Shown here: piece after piece, positions 14,795 through 23,281 of the stretch
Layout: every line of letters starts with the position of its first letter
How positions within the stretch are numbered: position 1 is the first letter of the stretch
Translations under genes and position numbers: made by a program
The notes under the pieces: model-generated
Databases searched by the model: none
What the model was told of the DNA's origin: nothing
The model's input: only the letters and a program-made list of their open reading frames with translations
NCBI RefSeq assembly: GCF_011761235.1
Contig: NZ_JAAOYW010000002.1
Span: forward strand, 124,001-188,000
Reading direction: 5' to 3'
DNA from: Frigoribacterium faeni
GTDB lineage: Bacteria > Actinomycetota > Actinomycetes > Actinomycetales > Microbacteriaceae
Length of the DNA: 64,000 bases

Positions 14795-15847
14795 TCAGGA
14801 GGCGGCGGTCGCGCGCCCGAACGAGGGCACCCACCCGATCGCCGGCGCCACGTGCTCGGCCACCGTGCGCAGCAGGCGGGCGTTGTAGTCGACCCCGAGC
14901 TGGTTCGGCACGGTGAGGTGCACCGTGTCGGCCGCCTGGACGGCGGCGTCGGCCGCGAGCTGCCGGGCGAGGACGTCGGGCTCGCCCACGTAGCTCTTGC
15001 CGAAGCGCGACTGCACGCCGTCGAGCATCCCGATCTGGTCGTGCGAGTCGTGCTGGGCGCGGACGCCGAAGTACCGGACGTCCTCGTCGGTCGTGATCGG
15101 GATGACGCTGCGGCTCACCGCGACGCGCGGCTCGCGCTCGTGGCCGGCCGCCGCCCACGCCTCGCGGAACACCGCGATCTGCTCGGCCTGCAGCTCGTCG
15201 AAGGGCACGCCCGTGTCCTCGGTCAGCAGCGTGCTGCTCATCAGGTTCATGCCCTGCTCGCCCGTCCAGCGGGCGGTCGCCCGGGTGCCGGAGCCCCACC
15301 AGATGCGCTCGCCGAGGCCCGGCGAGAGCGGCTCGATCGCGAGCGGGCTCGACCAGCCGGTCATGCGCGGGTCGCTCTGCGCGACGGCCTCGCCGTCGAT
15401 CGCCCGGCGGAACAGGTCCGTGTGGCGGCGGGCCATGTCGGCGTCGGTCTCGCCGTCCTGCGGCACGTGGCCGAACGCCTCGTACCCGCGCAGCGACGAC
15501 TCGGGCGACCCCCGGCTGACGCCGAGCTGCAGCCGGCCCGCGCTGATCAGGTCGGCGGCGGCCGCCTGCTCGGCCATCGAGAGCGGGTTCTCGTAGCGCA
15601 TGTCGATGATGCCGGTGCCGAGCTCGATGCGGCTGGTCCGCGCGGCCATCGCGGCCAGCAGGGGGAACGGGCTGGCCAGCTGCTTCGCAAAGTGGTGCAC
15701 GCGCACGGAGGCGGAGTCGATGCCGATCTCCTCGGCGGCGACGGCCAGCTCGATCGACTGGACCAGCGCCTCCTTCGCGGTGGGGGTGCGGGAGCCGGGC
15801 ACGTCCTGGTAGTGGCCGAACGAGAGGAACCCGATGCGCTTCGTCAT
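14795..15847 (-). CDS. LLM class flavin-dependent oxidoreductase
   Basis: The 350-residue protein matches bacterial luciferase-like monooxygenases. It starts MTKRIGFLSFGHYQD and shows ELAVAAEEIGIDSASVRVHHFA, the SRIELGTGIIDMRYENPLSMAE block, AGRLQLGVSRGSPESSLRGYEAFG near residues 110-130 and the C-terminal GEPDVLARQLAADAAVQAADTVHLTVPNQLG. These enzymes use FMNH2 from a separate reductase, or F420 in some actinobacteria; the cofactor and substrate here cannot be told. The ATG at 15847 gives the usual N terminus; a longer reading passes through the palindrome at 15904. It is divergent from the unknown gene at 16059. Confidence 0.88.
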   Translation of the reverse strand: MTKRIGFLSFGHYQDVPGSRTPTAKEALVQSIELAVAAEEIGIDSASVRVHHFAKQLASPFPLLAAMAARTSRIELGTGIIDMRYENPLSMAEQAAAADLISAGRLQLGVSRGSPESSLRGYEAFGHVPQDGETDADMARRHTDLFRRAIDGEAVAQSDPRMTGWSSPLAIEPLSPGLGERIWWGSGTRATARWTGEQGMNLMSSTLLTEDTGVPFDELQAEQIAVFREAWAAAGHEREPRVAVSRSVIPITTDEDVRYFGVRAQHDSHDQIGMLDGVQSRFGKSYVGEPDVLARQLAADAAVQAADTVHLTVPNQLGVDYNARLLRTVAEHVAPAIGWVPSFGRATAAS

Positions 15848-15903
15848 GTTCCATGCCAACGCATGCACCGGGCCGGGAATTCCGCGCGAGTCGCACCTGC
15901 GTG

Positions 15904-15975
15904 TCGAGGGCGGGCGTTCCGGGCCGAGGGCGGGTCGCCGCCGACCCGCCCTCGGCCCGGAAGACCCGCCCTCGA
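15904..15975. repeat. Long imperfect palindrome, copy 2
   Basis: Two 34-base arms (15904-15937 and 15942-15975) pair with two mismatches around a four-base loop. Its core is nearly identical to that of the palindrome at 529-600, including TTCCGGGCCGAGGGCGGGT. As there, it sits between divergent genes. Such an arm length can extrude as a cruciform or fold strongly in RNA. Confidence 0.88.
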
Positions 15976-16045
15976 CGGACGGGGCGCACGCCGCGACCGG
16001 GCGATCGGCGGCGAGTTCGCAGGTGACGGGACGAGGAGGCGCCGC

Positions 16046-16051
16046 TAGCGT
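16046..16051 (+). promoter_or_regulatory. Putative leaderless -10 (TAGCGT)
   Basis: TAGCGT followed by seven bases and a GTG at 16059; it decides between three in-frame GTG codons at 16050, 16053 and 16059. Confidence 0.5.
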
Positions 16052-16058
16052 GGTGCCC

Positions 16059-16460
16059 GTGGAGAACCGCTTCCGGATCGACGGCGACGACCTCGGGGTC
16101 GACCTGCGCGCCTCCTCGGTGACCATGGGCAGCGACGGGGTCGTCGACGCGACGATCGTCGCCGCCCGGGTGCCCGAGGTGGTCGACTGGTCGGACGACG
16201 CCCCGCGGCTCGAGTTCCGCGACGTGCCCCTGAAGTTCGACGGCGCCACCTTCGGCGTGACGGTCGACGACGACCTGCTCGACGAGCACGACATCTCGTT
16301 CTGGCTCGGCGAGTCGCTCGACGTGCACGGCCAGCTCAGCCTGGCCGCGGGCGAGCGCCTGCGCTTCGTGGGCACGACCCACGTCGCGGGCGAGCCGAAG
16401 GCCTGGCGGGTCGACGTGTCGATCCGGTTCGGGTCGCCGGGGCGCAGCGCGGCCGTCTAG
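16059..16460 (+). CDS. Hypothetical protein
   Basis: I do not recognise this 133-residue acidic protein. It is predicted beta-rich, starting VENRFRIDGDDLGVDLRASS, with repeated short strands (RLEFRDVPLKFDGATFGVTV, DISFWLGESLDVHGQLSL, RLRFVGTTHVAG) and no signal peptide, membrane segment or Cys. GTG 16059 was chosen from the upstream TAGCGT; an AGGAGG further upstream belongs to the dispersed AGGAGGCGC word and could instead serve GTG 16050. It is divergent from the LLM gene and ends 61 bases before pnuC. Confidence 0.6.
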   Translation: MENRFRIDGDDLGVDLRASSVTMGSDGVVDATIVAARVPEVVDWSDDAPRLEFRDVPLKFDGATFGVTVDDDLLDEHDISFWLGESLDVHGQLSLAAGERLRFVGTTHVAGEPKAWRVDVSIRFGSPGRSAAV

Positions 16461-16507
16461 CGCGACCGATCGGTCTGCCCGGTCCTCGCCGGCCCGTGGC
16501 CGCCCCC

Positions 16508-16513
16508 TAGGAT
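16508..16513 (+). promoter_or_regulatory. Putative leaderless -10 of pnuC (TAGGAT)
   Basis: TAGGAT followed by eight bases and the pnuC ATG at 16522. A 10-bp palindrome ACCGATCGGT at 16465-16474 lies upstream where an operator could sit; no known NAD-regulator motif is evident. Confidence 0.45.
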
Positions 16514-16521
16514 CGACCATC

Positions 16522-17151
16522 ATGGGGTGGTTGATCGAGAACTGGAGCGAGGTGCTCGGCTTCGTCACCGGCGCCCTCTGCGTGCTGCTGGCGGCGAGAC
16601 GGAACATCTGGACGTTCCCGATCGGCATCGCGAACAACGTCGTCTTCTTCGTGCTGTTCGCCGAGCACGCGCTCTACGCCGACGCCGGGCTGCAGGTCGT
16701 CTACCTCGTGCTCGGCGTCATGGGCTGGGTCGGCTGGGCCCGCCACCGGGCCGACGACCACCGGGCGCTCGTCGTCCGCACGCCGCGTCGTGCCTGGCTG
16801 CCGCTGCTGCTGGCCGCCGTGGCCGGAGCCGCCCTGCTCACCTGGGTGCTCACCGCCTTCACCGACTCGACGACGCAGGTCGCCGACGCCTCGACGACCA
16901 CGGTCAGCCTCGTGGCGCAGTACATGCTCAATCGGCGGTGGATCGAGAACTGGTTCGTCTGGATCGCCGTCGACGTCGCCTACATCGGCCTCTACCTCGT
17001 CAAGGGCCTCTGGATCACGGGCGCCCTCTACCTGCTCTTCATCGGCCTCTGCGTGACCGGGTTCGTCGGCTGGCGCCGCGCGCGCCGTCAGCAGCAGGCC
17101 GTCGACCCGCAGGAGGCGCGGGTCGCCCAGCCGGCCCCCTCGGCTCCCTGA
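16522..17151 (+). CDS. pnuC: Nicotinamide riboside transporter PnuC
   Basis: The 209-residue inner-membrane protein has seven or so hydrophobic helices and the PnuC signatures: NIWTFPIGIANNVVFFVLF near residues 28-47, VVYLVLGVMGWVGWARH near 65-80, then LNRRWIENWFVWIAVDVAYIGLYLVKGL near 136-163, which contains the WxxxW-type riboside-binding residues. PnuC facilitates nicotinamide riboside entry, trapped by phosphorylation by NadR. The nadR-like gene starts one base after its stop, so they form an operon for NAD salvage. Length and topology are normal; the C terminus is basic and cytosolic. Confidence 0.93.
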   Translation: MGWLIENWSEVLGFVTGALCVLLAARRNIWTFPIGIANNVVFFVLFAEHALYADAGLQVVYLVLGVMGWVGWARHRADDHRALVVRTPRRAWLPLLLAAVAGAALLTWVLTAFTDSTTQVADASTTTVSLVAQYMLNRRWIENWFVWIAVDVAYIGLYLVKGLWITGALYLLFIGLCVTGFVGWRRARRQQQAVDPQEARVAQPAPSAP

Positions 17152-17152
17152 C

Positions 17153-18241
17153 GTGGTCGCCTCCGCCGGCCCGGGGCCCGGGCCGCGCTTCGAGCACGGC
17201 CTCGTCCTCGGCAAGTTCTACCCGCTGCACGTCGGGCACCAGCACCTGGTCCGCACGGCGCTGCAGCGCTGCCGCCGCGTGACCGTGCAGGTGCTGGGCT
17301 CCAGCGTCGAGTCGATCCCGCTCGAGGTGCGCGCCGACTGGCTGCGCGAGGAGCACCCGACCGCGCACGTCGTCGCCGCGATCGACGACGCCCCGGTCGA
17401 CTACGACTCCGACGACGCGTGGGCCGAGCACATGGTCGTCATCGAGGGCCTGCTCGACGCCCCCGTCGACGCCGTGTTCACGAGCGACGAGTACGGGAGC
17501 GAGCTCGCCGACCGGCTCGGCGCCTCCTGGGTGCAGGTCGACCCCGGTCGCGTGCTGCACCCGGTCTCGGGCACCGCCGTCCGGGCCGACCCGGCCGCCC
17601 TCTGGTGGGCGCTCGCCCCCGCGGTGCGGGCGTGGCTCACGCCCCGCGTCGTCGTGCTCGGCGCGGAGTCGACCGGCTCCACGACGCTGGCCGAGGCGCT
17701 GGCCGACCGCCTCGGCACCGCGTGGGTGCCCGAGTACGGCCGGCTGCACAGCGAGGTGCGCGAGGGCGGCCTCGACGCGCCGTGGCGCAGCGACGAGTTC
17801 GACCTGATCGTCGACCGGCAGATCGGCTGGGAGGACGCGGCGCGGCGCCTCGTGCCCCGCCCCTTGCTGGTGTGCGACACCGACGTGCTCGCCACGGCCG
17901 TGTGGCACGAGCGCTACGTCGGCCCGGCGCCGGCCGCGCTCTGGGCCCGGGCGGCCGCGCACCCGCCGGTGCTCTACGTGCTGACGGGCGACGAGATCCC
18001 GTTCGTCGACGACGGCCTGCGCGACGGGGAGCACCTGAGGCACGACATGCACCGGCGGTTCCGCGAAGTGCTCGACGGCCAGTCGGTGCCCTGGACCGAG
18101 GTGCGCGGCAGCGTCGCCGAACGGGTCGAGGCCGTCCTGCCGGCCGTCGAGGAGGCGGTGGCCGGGGCGCTGCGCTTCGCCCTGCCGCTCGAGCAGCGGG
18201 AGCAGGCGGACGGGCCGCGCGGCCCGTCGGCGCGCGGCTAG
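17153..18241 (+). CDS. nadR: NadR-like NMN adenylyltransferase / ribosylnicotinamide kinase
   Basis: The 362-residue protein has the two-domain NadR layout without the N-terminal HTH of enterobacterial NadR, so it is an enzyme only. The N-terminal nucleotidyltransferase domain has GKFYPLHVGHQHLVR near residues 20-34 (HxGH motif) and VFTSDEYGSELA; the C-terminal kinase-like domain begins at about 165. The expected P-loop reads LGAESTGSTTLAEAL near 168-182: the Walker A lysine is replaced by Ser, so kinase activity is uncertain. Further blocks EYGRLHSEV, LLVCDTDVLATAVWHERYVG and a DG-rich end are normal. Coupled to pnuC. Confidence 0.88.
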   Translation: MVASAGPGPGPRFEHGLVLGKFYPLHVGHQHLVRTALQRCRRVTVQVLGSSVESIPLEVRADWLREEHPTAHVVAAIDDAPVDYDSDDAWAEHMVVIEGLLDAPVDAVFTSDEYGSELADRLGASWVQVDPGRVLHPVSGTAVRADPAALWWALAPAVRAWLTPRVVVLGAESTGSTTLAEALADRLGTAWVPEYGRLHSEVREGGLDAPWRSDEFDLIVDRQIGWEDAARRLVPRPLLVCDTDVLATAVWHERYVGPAPAALWARAAAHPPVLYVLTGDEIPFVDDGLRDGEHLRHDMHRRFREVLDGQSVPWTEVRGSVAERVEAVLPAVEEAVAGALRFALPLEQREQADGPRGPSARG

Positions 18242-18244
18242 GCT
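18239..18244 (+). promoter_or_regulatory. Putative leaderless -10 (TAGGCT) overlapping the nadR stop
   Basis: The TAG stop of nadR is the first half of TAGGCT, which ends six bases before the MoxR-type ATPase ATG at 18251. This suggests that the downstream operon has its own promoter. Confidence 0.5.
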
Positions 18245-18250
18245 CGCGCC

Positions 18251-19825
18251 ATGGGGGATCGTTGGAAACGTCTGTCGCAGTCGCCGACCCGTCGGGTCGC
18301 GCCGGGCCCGCCGCACGAGCTCACCGCGGACGACCTGTTCGCCGAGGGCGCGGCCGCGGGCCCCGAGCCGCTCGACGAGAAGCTGCGCCGCGCCTACTAC
18401 TGGCTCGTCAACCAGGCGGTCATCTCGCCGTTCTACGACGTCGAGTTCTCGACGGGCAGCCCGGTGTCGTTCACGCTCGGCGACGCCGGCGCGACGCTCG
18501 ACCTGCCGACCGAGCAGTCGTACTCGTCGAACGTGCTGCTGCCCCTGCTGACGCTCGCGGTCGGCGGCAAGTGCCTGCTCGTCGGCGGGCCGGGCCGCGG
18601 CAAGACGACGCTCGCCGTGCTGATGGGCGTGCTCGCCGGGTCGACGCCGGCCGACGTCCGTCGGCACGTGCAGCAAGGCCAGCCGCAGATGACCGTCAGC
18701 GACCTGGTCGGGCTGCCGCTGCCGCGCGACCTCGTGCAGGCGGCGAGCCTCGACGAGGTCACGGTCGCCTGGCGCGGCTGGCTGACCGAGCCCGTCAAGA
18801 TCGTCGACGAGTACAACCGCATCCCCACGAAGACCCAGTCCGCCCTGCTGACGATGGTCGCCGAGGGCTACGTCGAGAGCCACGACCAGGTGCGGCGGAC
18901 GGCGCCGCCGTCCGGCGTCGAGAGCTGGTTCTTCACGGCGAACGACGACGGGGGCGGCGGCACGTTCCCCGTGATCCAGGCGCTGCGCGACCGGATGGAC
19001 GTCACCGTCGCCGCCCTCGGCTTCAACAGCCGGTTCCTCGACGAGCTCGTGGCCCGGGTCGAGGCCGGCGAGAAGCCCGAGGACCACGTGCCCGCCGAGC
19101 TGGTGCTGACCCCCGACGAGCAGGCGCGCCTGCGGGCCGAGGTGCGGGCCGTGCCGGTGCCGGCGTCCGTCCGCCGCCGGATCGAGTTCTTCGCCAGCCA
19201 CTTCGAGTTCGTGCAGCACGGCGGCCGCCGCTTCGAGTACCGCACGAAGGACACGGTCTCGACCGGGGGCGGCCGCGTGCCCGACGTCGTCGACGAGAAC
19301 ACGGGGGCCGACCTCGCCGTCGACCTCGGCGCCCAGACCGTCAACAGCCTCTCCGTCCGAGCGCTGCAGACCCTGGTGGGCTACGCGAAGGCGATGGCGT
19401 TCTTCCGGGGCCGCGAGACGGTGGGGCTCGACGACGTCGCGGCCGTGCTGCCCTTCGCCCTGCGCGGCAAGCTGCTGCCGAACCCGCAGCACCCGCGCTT
19501 CGACGAGGGCGCCGACCGCGAGCTCTCCGCCGACGCGGTCAGCTGGCTGGCCGACCTCTTCGCCCAGAGCTGCCGCCAGTTCACGGCGCTCGGCCTCGAG
19601 GGCGACGACCCGGTGGCCGAGGTGCTCGCCCAGCTCGCCCGGGGCCTCGACGGCGTCGACCGGGTCGAGGCGTCGCGCCGGCTGACGGCCGTGGAGGCGC
19701 GCATCGCGTCGATCGCCGGCACCGGCAAGCTCTACGGTCGCCACTACGACGACCTGGTCGCGCTGAAGTACGCGCACCAGCGCTACACGGGTTACCTCGC
19801 CTGGCTCGAGGGCGGCTCGTCGTGA
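18251..19825 (+). CDS. MoxR-type AAA+ ATPase
   Basis: The 524-residue protein is a MoxR-like AAA+ ATPase. After a 90-residue N-terminal region (LRRAYYWLVNQAVISPFYDVEF) it has Walker A GGPGRGKTT near residues 113-121, Walker B VKIVDEYNRIPTKTQ near 183, sensor 1 FFTANDDGGGG near 227, and a long alpha-helical lid to about residue 520. It is longer than ordinary MoxR proteins (about 330). Such ATPases act as chaperones on von Willebrand A-domain partners; the vWA protein is encoded two genes downstream. Its stop overlaps the next start (GTGA). Role inferred from the cassette; the target is unknown. Confidence 0.88.
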   Translation: MGDRWKRLSQSPTRRVAPGPPHELTADDLFAEGAAAGPEPLDEKLRRAYYWLVNQAVISPFYDVEFSTGSPVSFTLGDAGATLDLPTEQSYSSNVLLPLLTLAVGGKCLLVGGPGRGKTTLAVLMGVLAGSTPADVRRHVQQGQPQMTVSDLVGLPLPRDLVQAASLDEVTVAWRGWLTEPVKIVDEYNRIPTKTQSALLTMVAEGYVESHDQVRRTAPPSGVESWFFTANDDGGGGTFPVIQALRDRMDVTVAALGFNSRFLDELVARVEAGEKPEDHVPAELVLTPDEQARLRAEVRAVPVPASVRRRIEFFASHFEFVQHGGRRFEYRTKDTVSTGGGRVPDVVDENTGADLAVDLGAQTVNSLSVRALQTLVGYAKAMAFFRGRETVGLDDVAAVLPFALRGKLLPNPQHPRFDEGADRELSADAVSWLADLFAQSCRQFTALGLEGDDPVAEVLAQLARGLDGVDRVEASRRLTAVEARIASIAGTGKLYGRHYDDLVALKYAHQRYTGYLAWLEGGSS

Positions 19826-20565
19826 CGCGGTGGGCCGGCCACGTCGTCGACGACGGGGTCCTGGTCGACGGCAGCGCGCCTCCTCGTCTCGCACCGGGTC
19901 TCGACGCCGACCTGGCCGAGCGCAACACGGGGGAGTGGGGCGGCGACGTCGCCCGGTGGCGACACGTGCTCGGCGCTGCCCTGGCCGCCCAGCGGGCGAC
20001 GTCGCGGCCGGAGGACGGCCACCGCGACCTGTCGGCCCTGGCGGCCTGGCGGTCGGGGGTCGTCGGGCTGCGCGCCGACGCCCTGCGCCGGCTCGACCTC
20101 GCGCTCGCCGGCGGGGGCGACGACCGTCCCGCGCCCGAGGCCGCCGCCGCGGCGCTCGGCCTCGACCCGGCCCACCTCGACGCGTTCGCGTCGGGCCAGC
20201 GCGACGACCCGTTCGCCTGGCCTCCCGGTCGGCCCGGCGACCTGATCGCCCGGGTCGGCGGGTTCCGCGGCCTCGGCGGGCCGTGGCAGGCCCGGCCCCA
20301 GTGGACGACGCCGCTCGACGAGCCCGGCGCGCACGTCCTCTGGGTCGACCCCGAGCCCCTCGGCGACGGGCCTCGTGGGGGCAGCGAGCTCTGGCGGCTC
20401 GACGCCGACGTCTTCGGCCACCGGCTCGTGCTGCTCACCCCCGACGCGCCCGCCGGGGGCGCCGTGCCCGCGGGCGGGGGCCGTCCGGGCGACTCCGGGC
20501 AGGCGCGCTCGGCCGTGGTGCTGCGGTGGTCGAGCTACCTGGCCCTGCTCGTGGCGGCGCCGTGA
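19822..20565 (+). CDS. Hypothetical protein of the MoxR-vWA operon
   Basis: I do not recognise this 247-residue protein. It has a short start (VTRWAGHVVDDGVLVDGSAP), an acidic and Trp-containing middle (ERNTGEWGGDVARWRHVLGAA), then an Ala/Asp-rich helical part with LDLALAGGGDD and a C-terminal beta-rich part (HVLWVDPEP, SELWRLDADVFGHRLVLLTPDA) ending ARSAVVLRWSSYLALLVAAP, hydrophobic enough to be a buried strand or helix. It overlaps the ATPase gene by GTGA and the metallopeptidase-vWA gene by the same four bases, so stoichiometric production with both is likely. An adaptor or accessory subunit is a reasonable guess only. Confidence 0.75.
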   Translation: MTRWAGHVVDDGVLVDGSAPPRLAPGLDADLAERNTGEWGGDVARWRHVLGAALAAQRATSRPEDGHRDLSALAAWRSGVVGLRADALRRLDLALAGGGDDRPAPEAAAAALGLDPAHLDAFASGQRDDPFAWPPGRPGDLIARVGGFRGLGGPWQARPQWTTPLDEPGAHVLWVDPEPLGDGPRGGSELWRLDADVFGHRLVLLTPDAPAGGAVPAGGGRPGDSGQARSAVVLRWSSYLALLVAAP

Positions 20566-22619
20566 GGACGCGCGCGCGGCGGACGGCCCCTCTGGTGCCG
20601 ACCGCCGGGCAGCTCGAGGCCTGGCAGGACGCCCTGGACCTCTGGGGCGTCGCCCTGCACGACCCCGTGCTCGTCGAGGGCGCCGGCGAGGCGTCGTTCG
20701 CGTGGTTCGTGTTCCCCAGCGAGGTGTCCGTCGACCTCGCGCTGCTGGAGGCGGCCGGCGGCGCCGACCACCTCGGGTCCGTCTTCGCCCACGAGATCGG
20801 GCACCACGTGCTCGCCCCCGGCACGCGTCTCGACGAGTTCAAGGTGGTCCACCAGATGGCGCGGGCCATCACGGCCCTCGACGAGTGGTCGGACGGCCGC
20901 GGCGGCCAGGCCGATCTCGGGACGGCGACGCGGCTCGCCAACCTGTGGGAGGACCTCCTGGTGAACGCGCGGGTCGCACGGCTGCAGCGGCGCCGCCTCG
21001 CCGACGCGGGGCGGCCGGGCGAGGAGCCCGACATCGTCGCCCTGTGGCGCCTGCTCAACCGCCCCGGCAGCGAGTCCCCGGCGCTGTGGTGGGTCTACCG
21101 CCGGGCCCACGAGCTCGTCTGGTCGCTGCCCCGCGGCACGTTCTGCGACGTGGCCCCGCCCGACGTGGTCGACGACCAGCAGCGTGCCGACAGGGCCGCG
21201 GGCACGGCGGCGGCGTCCCGGCGGACGGCCCCGGCGGGCGCCGAGCCCACCCTCGCCGAGCAGGCGGCCGAGGCGGAGGCCGACGCGAGGGCCGCCCGCT
21301 CCGAGCTCGCGCGTCTCCGCACGCCGAGCCCCGAGTTCGACGCCGAGTGGCTGGCCGACACGGTGCGGCGCTTCGCCGACGACCCCGTGGGCGGCGCCCT
21401 GCCCGCCGGCACGGTGCTCGCCCCCTACGCCGTGCTCAGGTCGCGCGAGGAGGACCGGCTCCGCGCCGGCGCGTCCCGGGGGGCCGGGACGCCGGGCGCA
21501 GGATGCGGCGGCCAGGCGTCGGACGGCGCCCCGACCCCCGCCGAGGTGGAGGCGGTCCTCGGCGACCCGCGTCTGCGCGCGGTGCCGGAGCACCCCGGGG
21601 TGTCCGCCGCCCGTCGCGCCGCCGAGGAGGCCGCCGCGGCGCGCGGCGAGGACGCCGACGCCGGGGCCGGGGCGTCCGACGGGGACGACGGCGAGGGCGA
21701 GGGCGTCCGGCTCGGCGACGCCCTGGGCAGGTCTCGGGGCGGTTCCGACGGCCAGGCGTACGGACTCGCCGACACCCTCCGGCTCTGGCGCGGCTCCGAC
21801 CGGGACGGCGTCGTCGCGGCCTGGTACCTCGCCGAGGCGCGGCGCTGGGTGCGACCGCTCGTCCAGCCCGCCCTCGTCGGCTCGGCCGCCGACGACACGA
21901 TCCCCGGCGCCCTCGAGTCGTGGCAGCTCGGCGACGACGTCGACGACGTCGACTGGACGGCCACCCTGTCGCGCTCGCCCGTCGTGGTGCCGGGCGTCAC
22001 CACCCGCCGTCGCGACCGGCTCGCCGACGCCCCGCCGCCTCCGGACGAGGGAATCGAGCTCGACCTCTGGGTCGACTCCTCGGGGTCCATGCCCTCGCCC
22101 GAGACCGGGTCCGCCGCGCTGGTCGCCGGCACGATCCTCGTGCTCTCCGTGCTGCGCGGGGGCGGGCGGGTGCGCATCACCTCGTTCTCCGGCCCGGGCC
22201 AGGTCGCCGGGGGATCCCGGCCCACCCGCGACCGGGCCGAGGCGCTGCGCGACCTCACGACGTACTTCGGCGGCGGCACGACGTTCCCTCTCGACCTGCT
22301 CGCCTCGCGCCACCCGGGCACCCGGCTCGACCCTGCCGTGCGACGGCACCTCGTCGTGCTCTCCGACGACGGCCTCGAGTCCCTGTTCGGGCGGGGCCAG
22401 GAGGAGCTGGGCGGCGTGGCGGCCCGCGTGCGCCGGACGCTCGACACAGCCACCCTGGTGCTGCTCGGCACCAGGTCGGGCATCGACGCGCAGGCCGCCG
22501 CCGCGGGCTACGACGTGCGCGTGCTGCCGGGCGTGGCCGACGCGCCCCGCGTCTGCGCCGCGCTCGCGGCCGCGCTGACCGACCCGCCCCGGCGACCGGA
22601 GGAGACCCGTGGCCAGTGA
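20562..22619 (+). CDS. Putative metallopeptidase-vWA protein (DUF2201-like)
   Basis: The 685-residue protein joins two domains. The N-terminal part (1-220) has a zincin-like HEIGHH at residues 77-82 (FAHEIGHHVLAPGTRLDEFK), with LWEDLLVNARVAR near 129 as a possible third-ligand helix; this fits the putative metallopeptidase domain that precedes DUF2201 vWA domains. A long Glu/Ala-rich and Gly/Asp-rich linker (about 230-410) follows. The C-terminal vWA domain has the complete MIDAS motif DSSGSM at about 505-510, the Thr in FGGGTTFPLDLL near 570 and the Asp in VLSDDGLESLF near 603. Partner of the MoxR ATPase. Protease activity is inferred from the motif alone. Confidence 0.85.
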   Translation: MRTRARRTAPLVPTAGQLEAWQDALDLWGVALHDPVLVEGAGEASFAWFVFPSEVSVDLALLEAAGGADHLGSVFAHEIGHHVLAPGTRLDEFKVVHQMARAITALDEWSDGRGGQADLGTATRLANLWEDLLVNARVARLQRRRLADAGRPGEEPDIVALWRLLNRPGSESPALWWVYRRAHELVWSLPRGTFCDVAPPDVVDDQQRADRAAGTAAASRRTAPAGAEPTLAEQAAEAEADARAARSELARLRTPSPEFDAEWLADTVRRFADDPVGGALPAGTVLAPYAVLRSREEDRLRAGASRGAGTPGAGCGGQASDGAPTPAEVEAVLGDPRLRAVPEHPGVSAARRAAEEAAAARGEDADAGAGASDGDDGEGEGVRLGDALGRSRGGSDGQAYGLADTLRLWRGSDRDGVVAAWYLAEARRWVRPLVQPALVGSAADDTIPGALESWQLGDDVDDVDWTATLSRSPVVVPGVTTRRRDRLADAPPPPDEGIELDLWVDSSGSMPSPETGSAALVAGTILVLSVLRGGGRVRITSFSGPGQVAGGSRPTRDRAEALRDLTTYFGGGTTFPLDLLASRHPGTRLDPAVRRHLVVLSDDGLESLFGRGQEELGGVAARVRRTLDTATLVLLGTRSGIDAQAAAAGYDVRVLPGVADAPRVCAALAAALTDPPRRPEETRGQ

Positions 22620-23277
22620 CGAGACGACGACGCCCCTCGGCCGGTGGCTGGCCCGGGGCGACGACGAGCAGGACCTCTGGGGTCGGCTGGTGCCCGGTCC
22701 GAGCGTCGACGACGTCGCCCGCCGGCTCTCCGCCGTGCCCCGCAGCTTCCTCGAGCCCGGGCTCTCGCTGCGGTCCCTCGTCGGCGACGTCCTCGACGAC
22801 CTCGCGCCCGACCCGCTGGGCCAGCTGGCCGGGCCCGCCCGGCGGGCGGCGGACGTGGCGGGCGAGATCGACGAGTCCGGGCACGACGCCGCCCGGCGCG
22901 GGGCGGCCGTGGCGCTCTGGACCTGGGCCAGCCAGGACGAGCTCGGCCCGGCCGAGCCGCGCCTCCTGACCCGGTCGGCCGATCGCGTCCTCGCCGCCCT
23001 CGCCTGGCGACTCGCCCCCGTCGTCGACCCCCGGGTGTGGCTCGCCGACGCCGAGCGGCGCGACGAGGCCGCGAGGTCGCTGCTCTTCTGGGGCGGGCAG
23101 CTGCCCGCCGGCGAGGACGCGGCCACGGCCCGGGCCCTGCTCGAGGCGCGCGACTCGCTGCGCCGCGACCAGTCGCTGTCGCAGGCCCTGGCCGAGCAGC
23201 AGCACCGGCTCGAGGTGATGCGCCGGCTCCGCGAGGCGCGGGCCCGCGAGGCGGCCGCCCGACCGGGGCACGAGTGA
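22609..23277 (+). CDS. Hypothetical protein of the MoxR-vWA operon
   Basis: I do not recognise this 222-residue soluble protein. It is predicted all-helical, with a conserved-looking start (TPLGRWLARGDDEQDLWGRLVPG), a central region of Asp/Ala/Leu-rich helices including WTWASQDELGPAEPRLL and VWLADAERRDEAARSLLFWGGQ, and a strongly charged C-terminal helix (LAEQQHRLEVMRRLREARAREAAA) that could be a coiled coil. The GTG at 22609 follows GGAGGAG by six bases and overlaps the previous gene by 11 bases, so it is coupled to the vWA gene. A structural or scaffold role in the cassette is possible. Confidence 0.72.
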   Translation: MASDETTTPLGRWLARGDDEQDLWGRLVPGPSVDDVARRLSAVPRSFLEPGLSLRSLVGDVLDDLAPDPLGQLAGPARRAADVAGEIDESGHDAARRGAAVALWTWASQDELGPAEPRLLTRSADRVLAALAWRLAPVVDPRVWLADAERRDEAARSLLFWGGQLPAGEDAATARALLEARDSLRRDQSLSQALAEQQHRLEVMRRLREARAREAAARPGHE

Positions 23278-23281
23278 CGCC

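Noticed and set aside
20562-22619. Magnesium or cobalt chelatase subunit
   Set aside because: The MoxR plus vWA pairing resembles chelatase subunits, but the N-terminal HEIGHH metallopeptidase-like domain and the lack of a large H subunit nearby do not fit.
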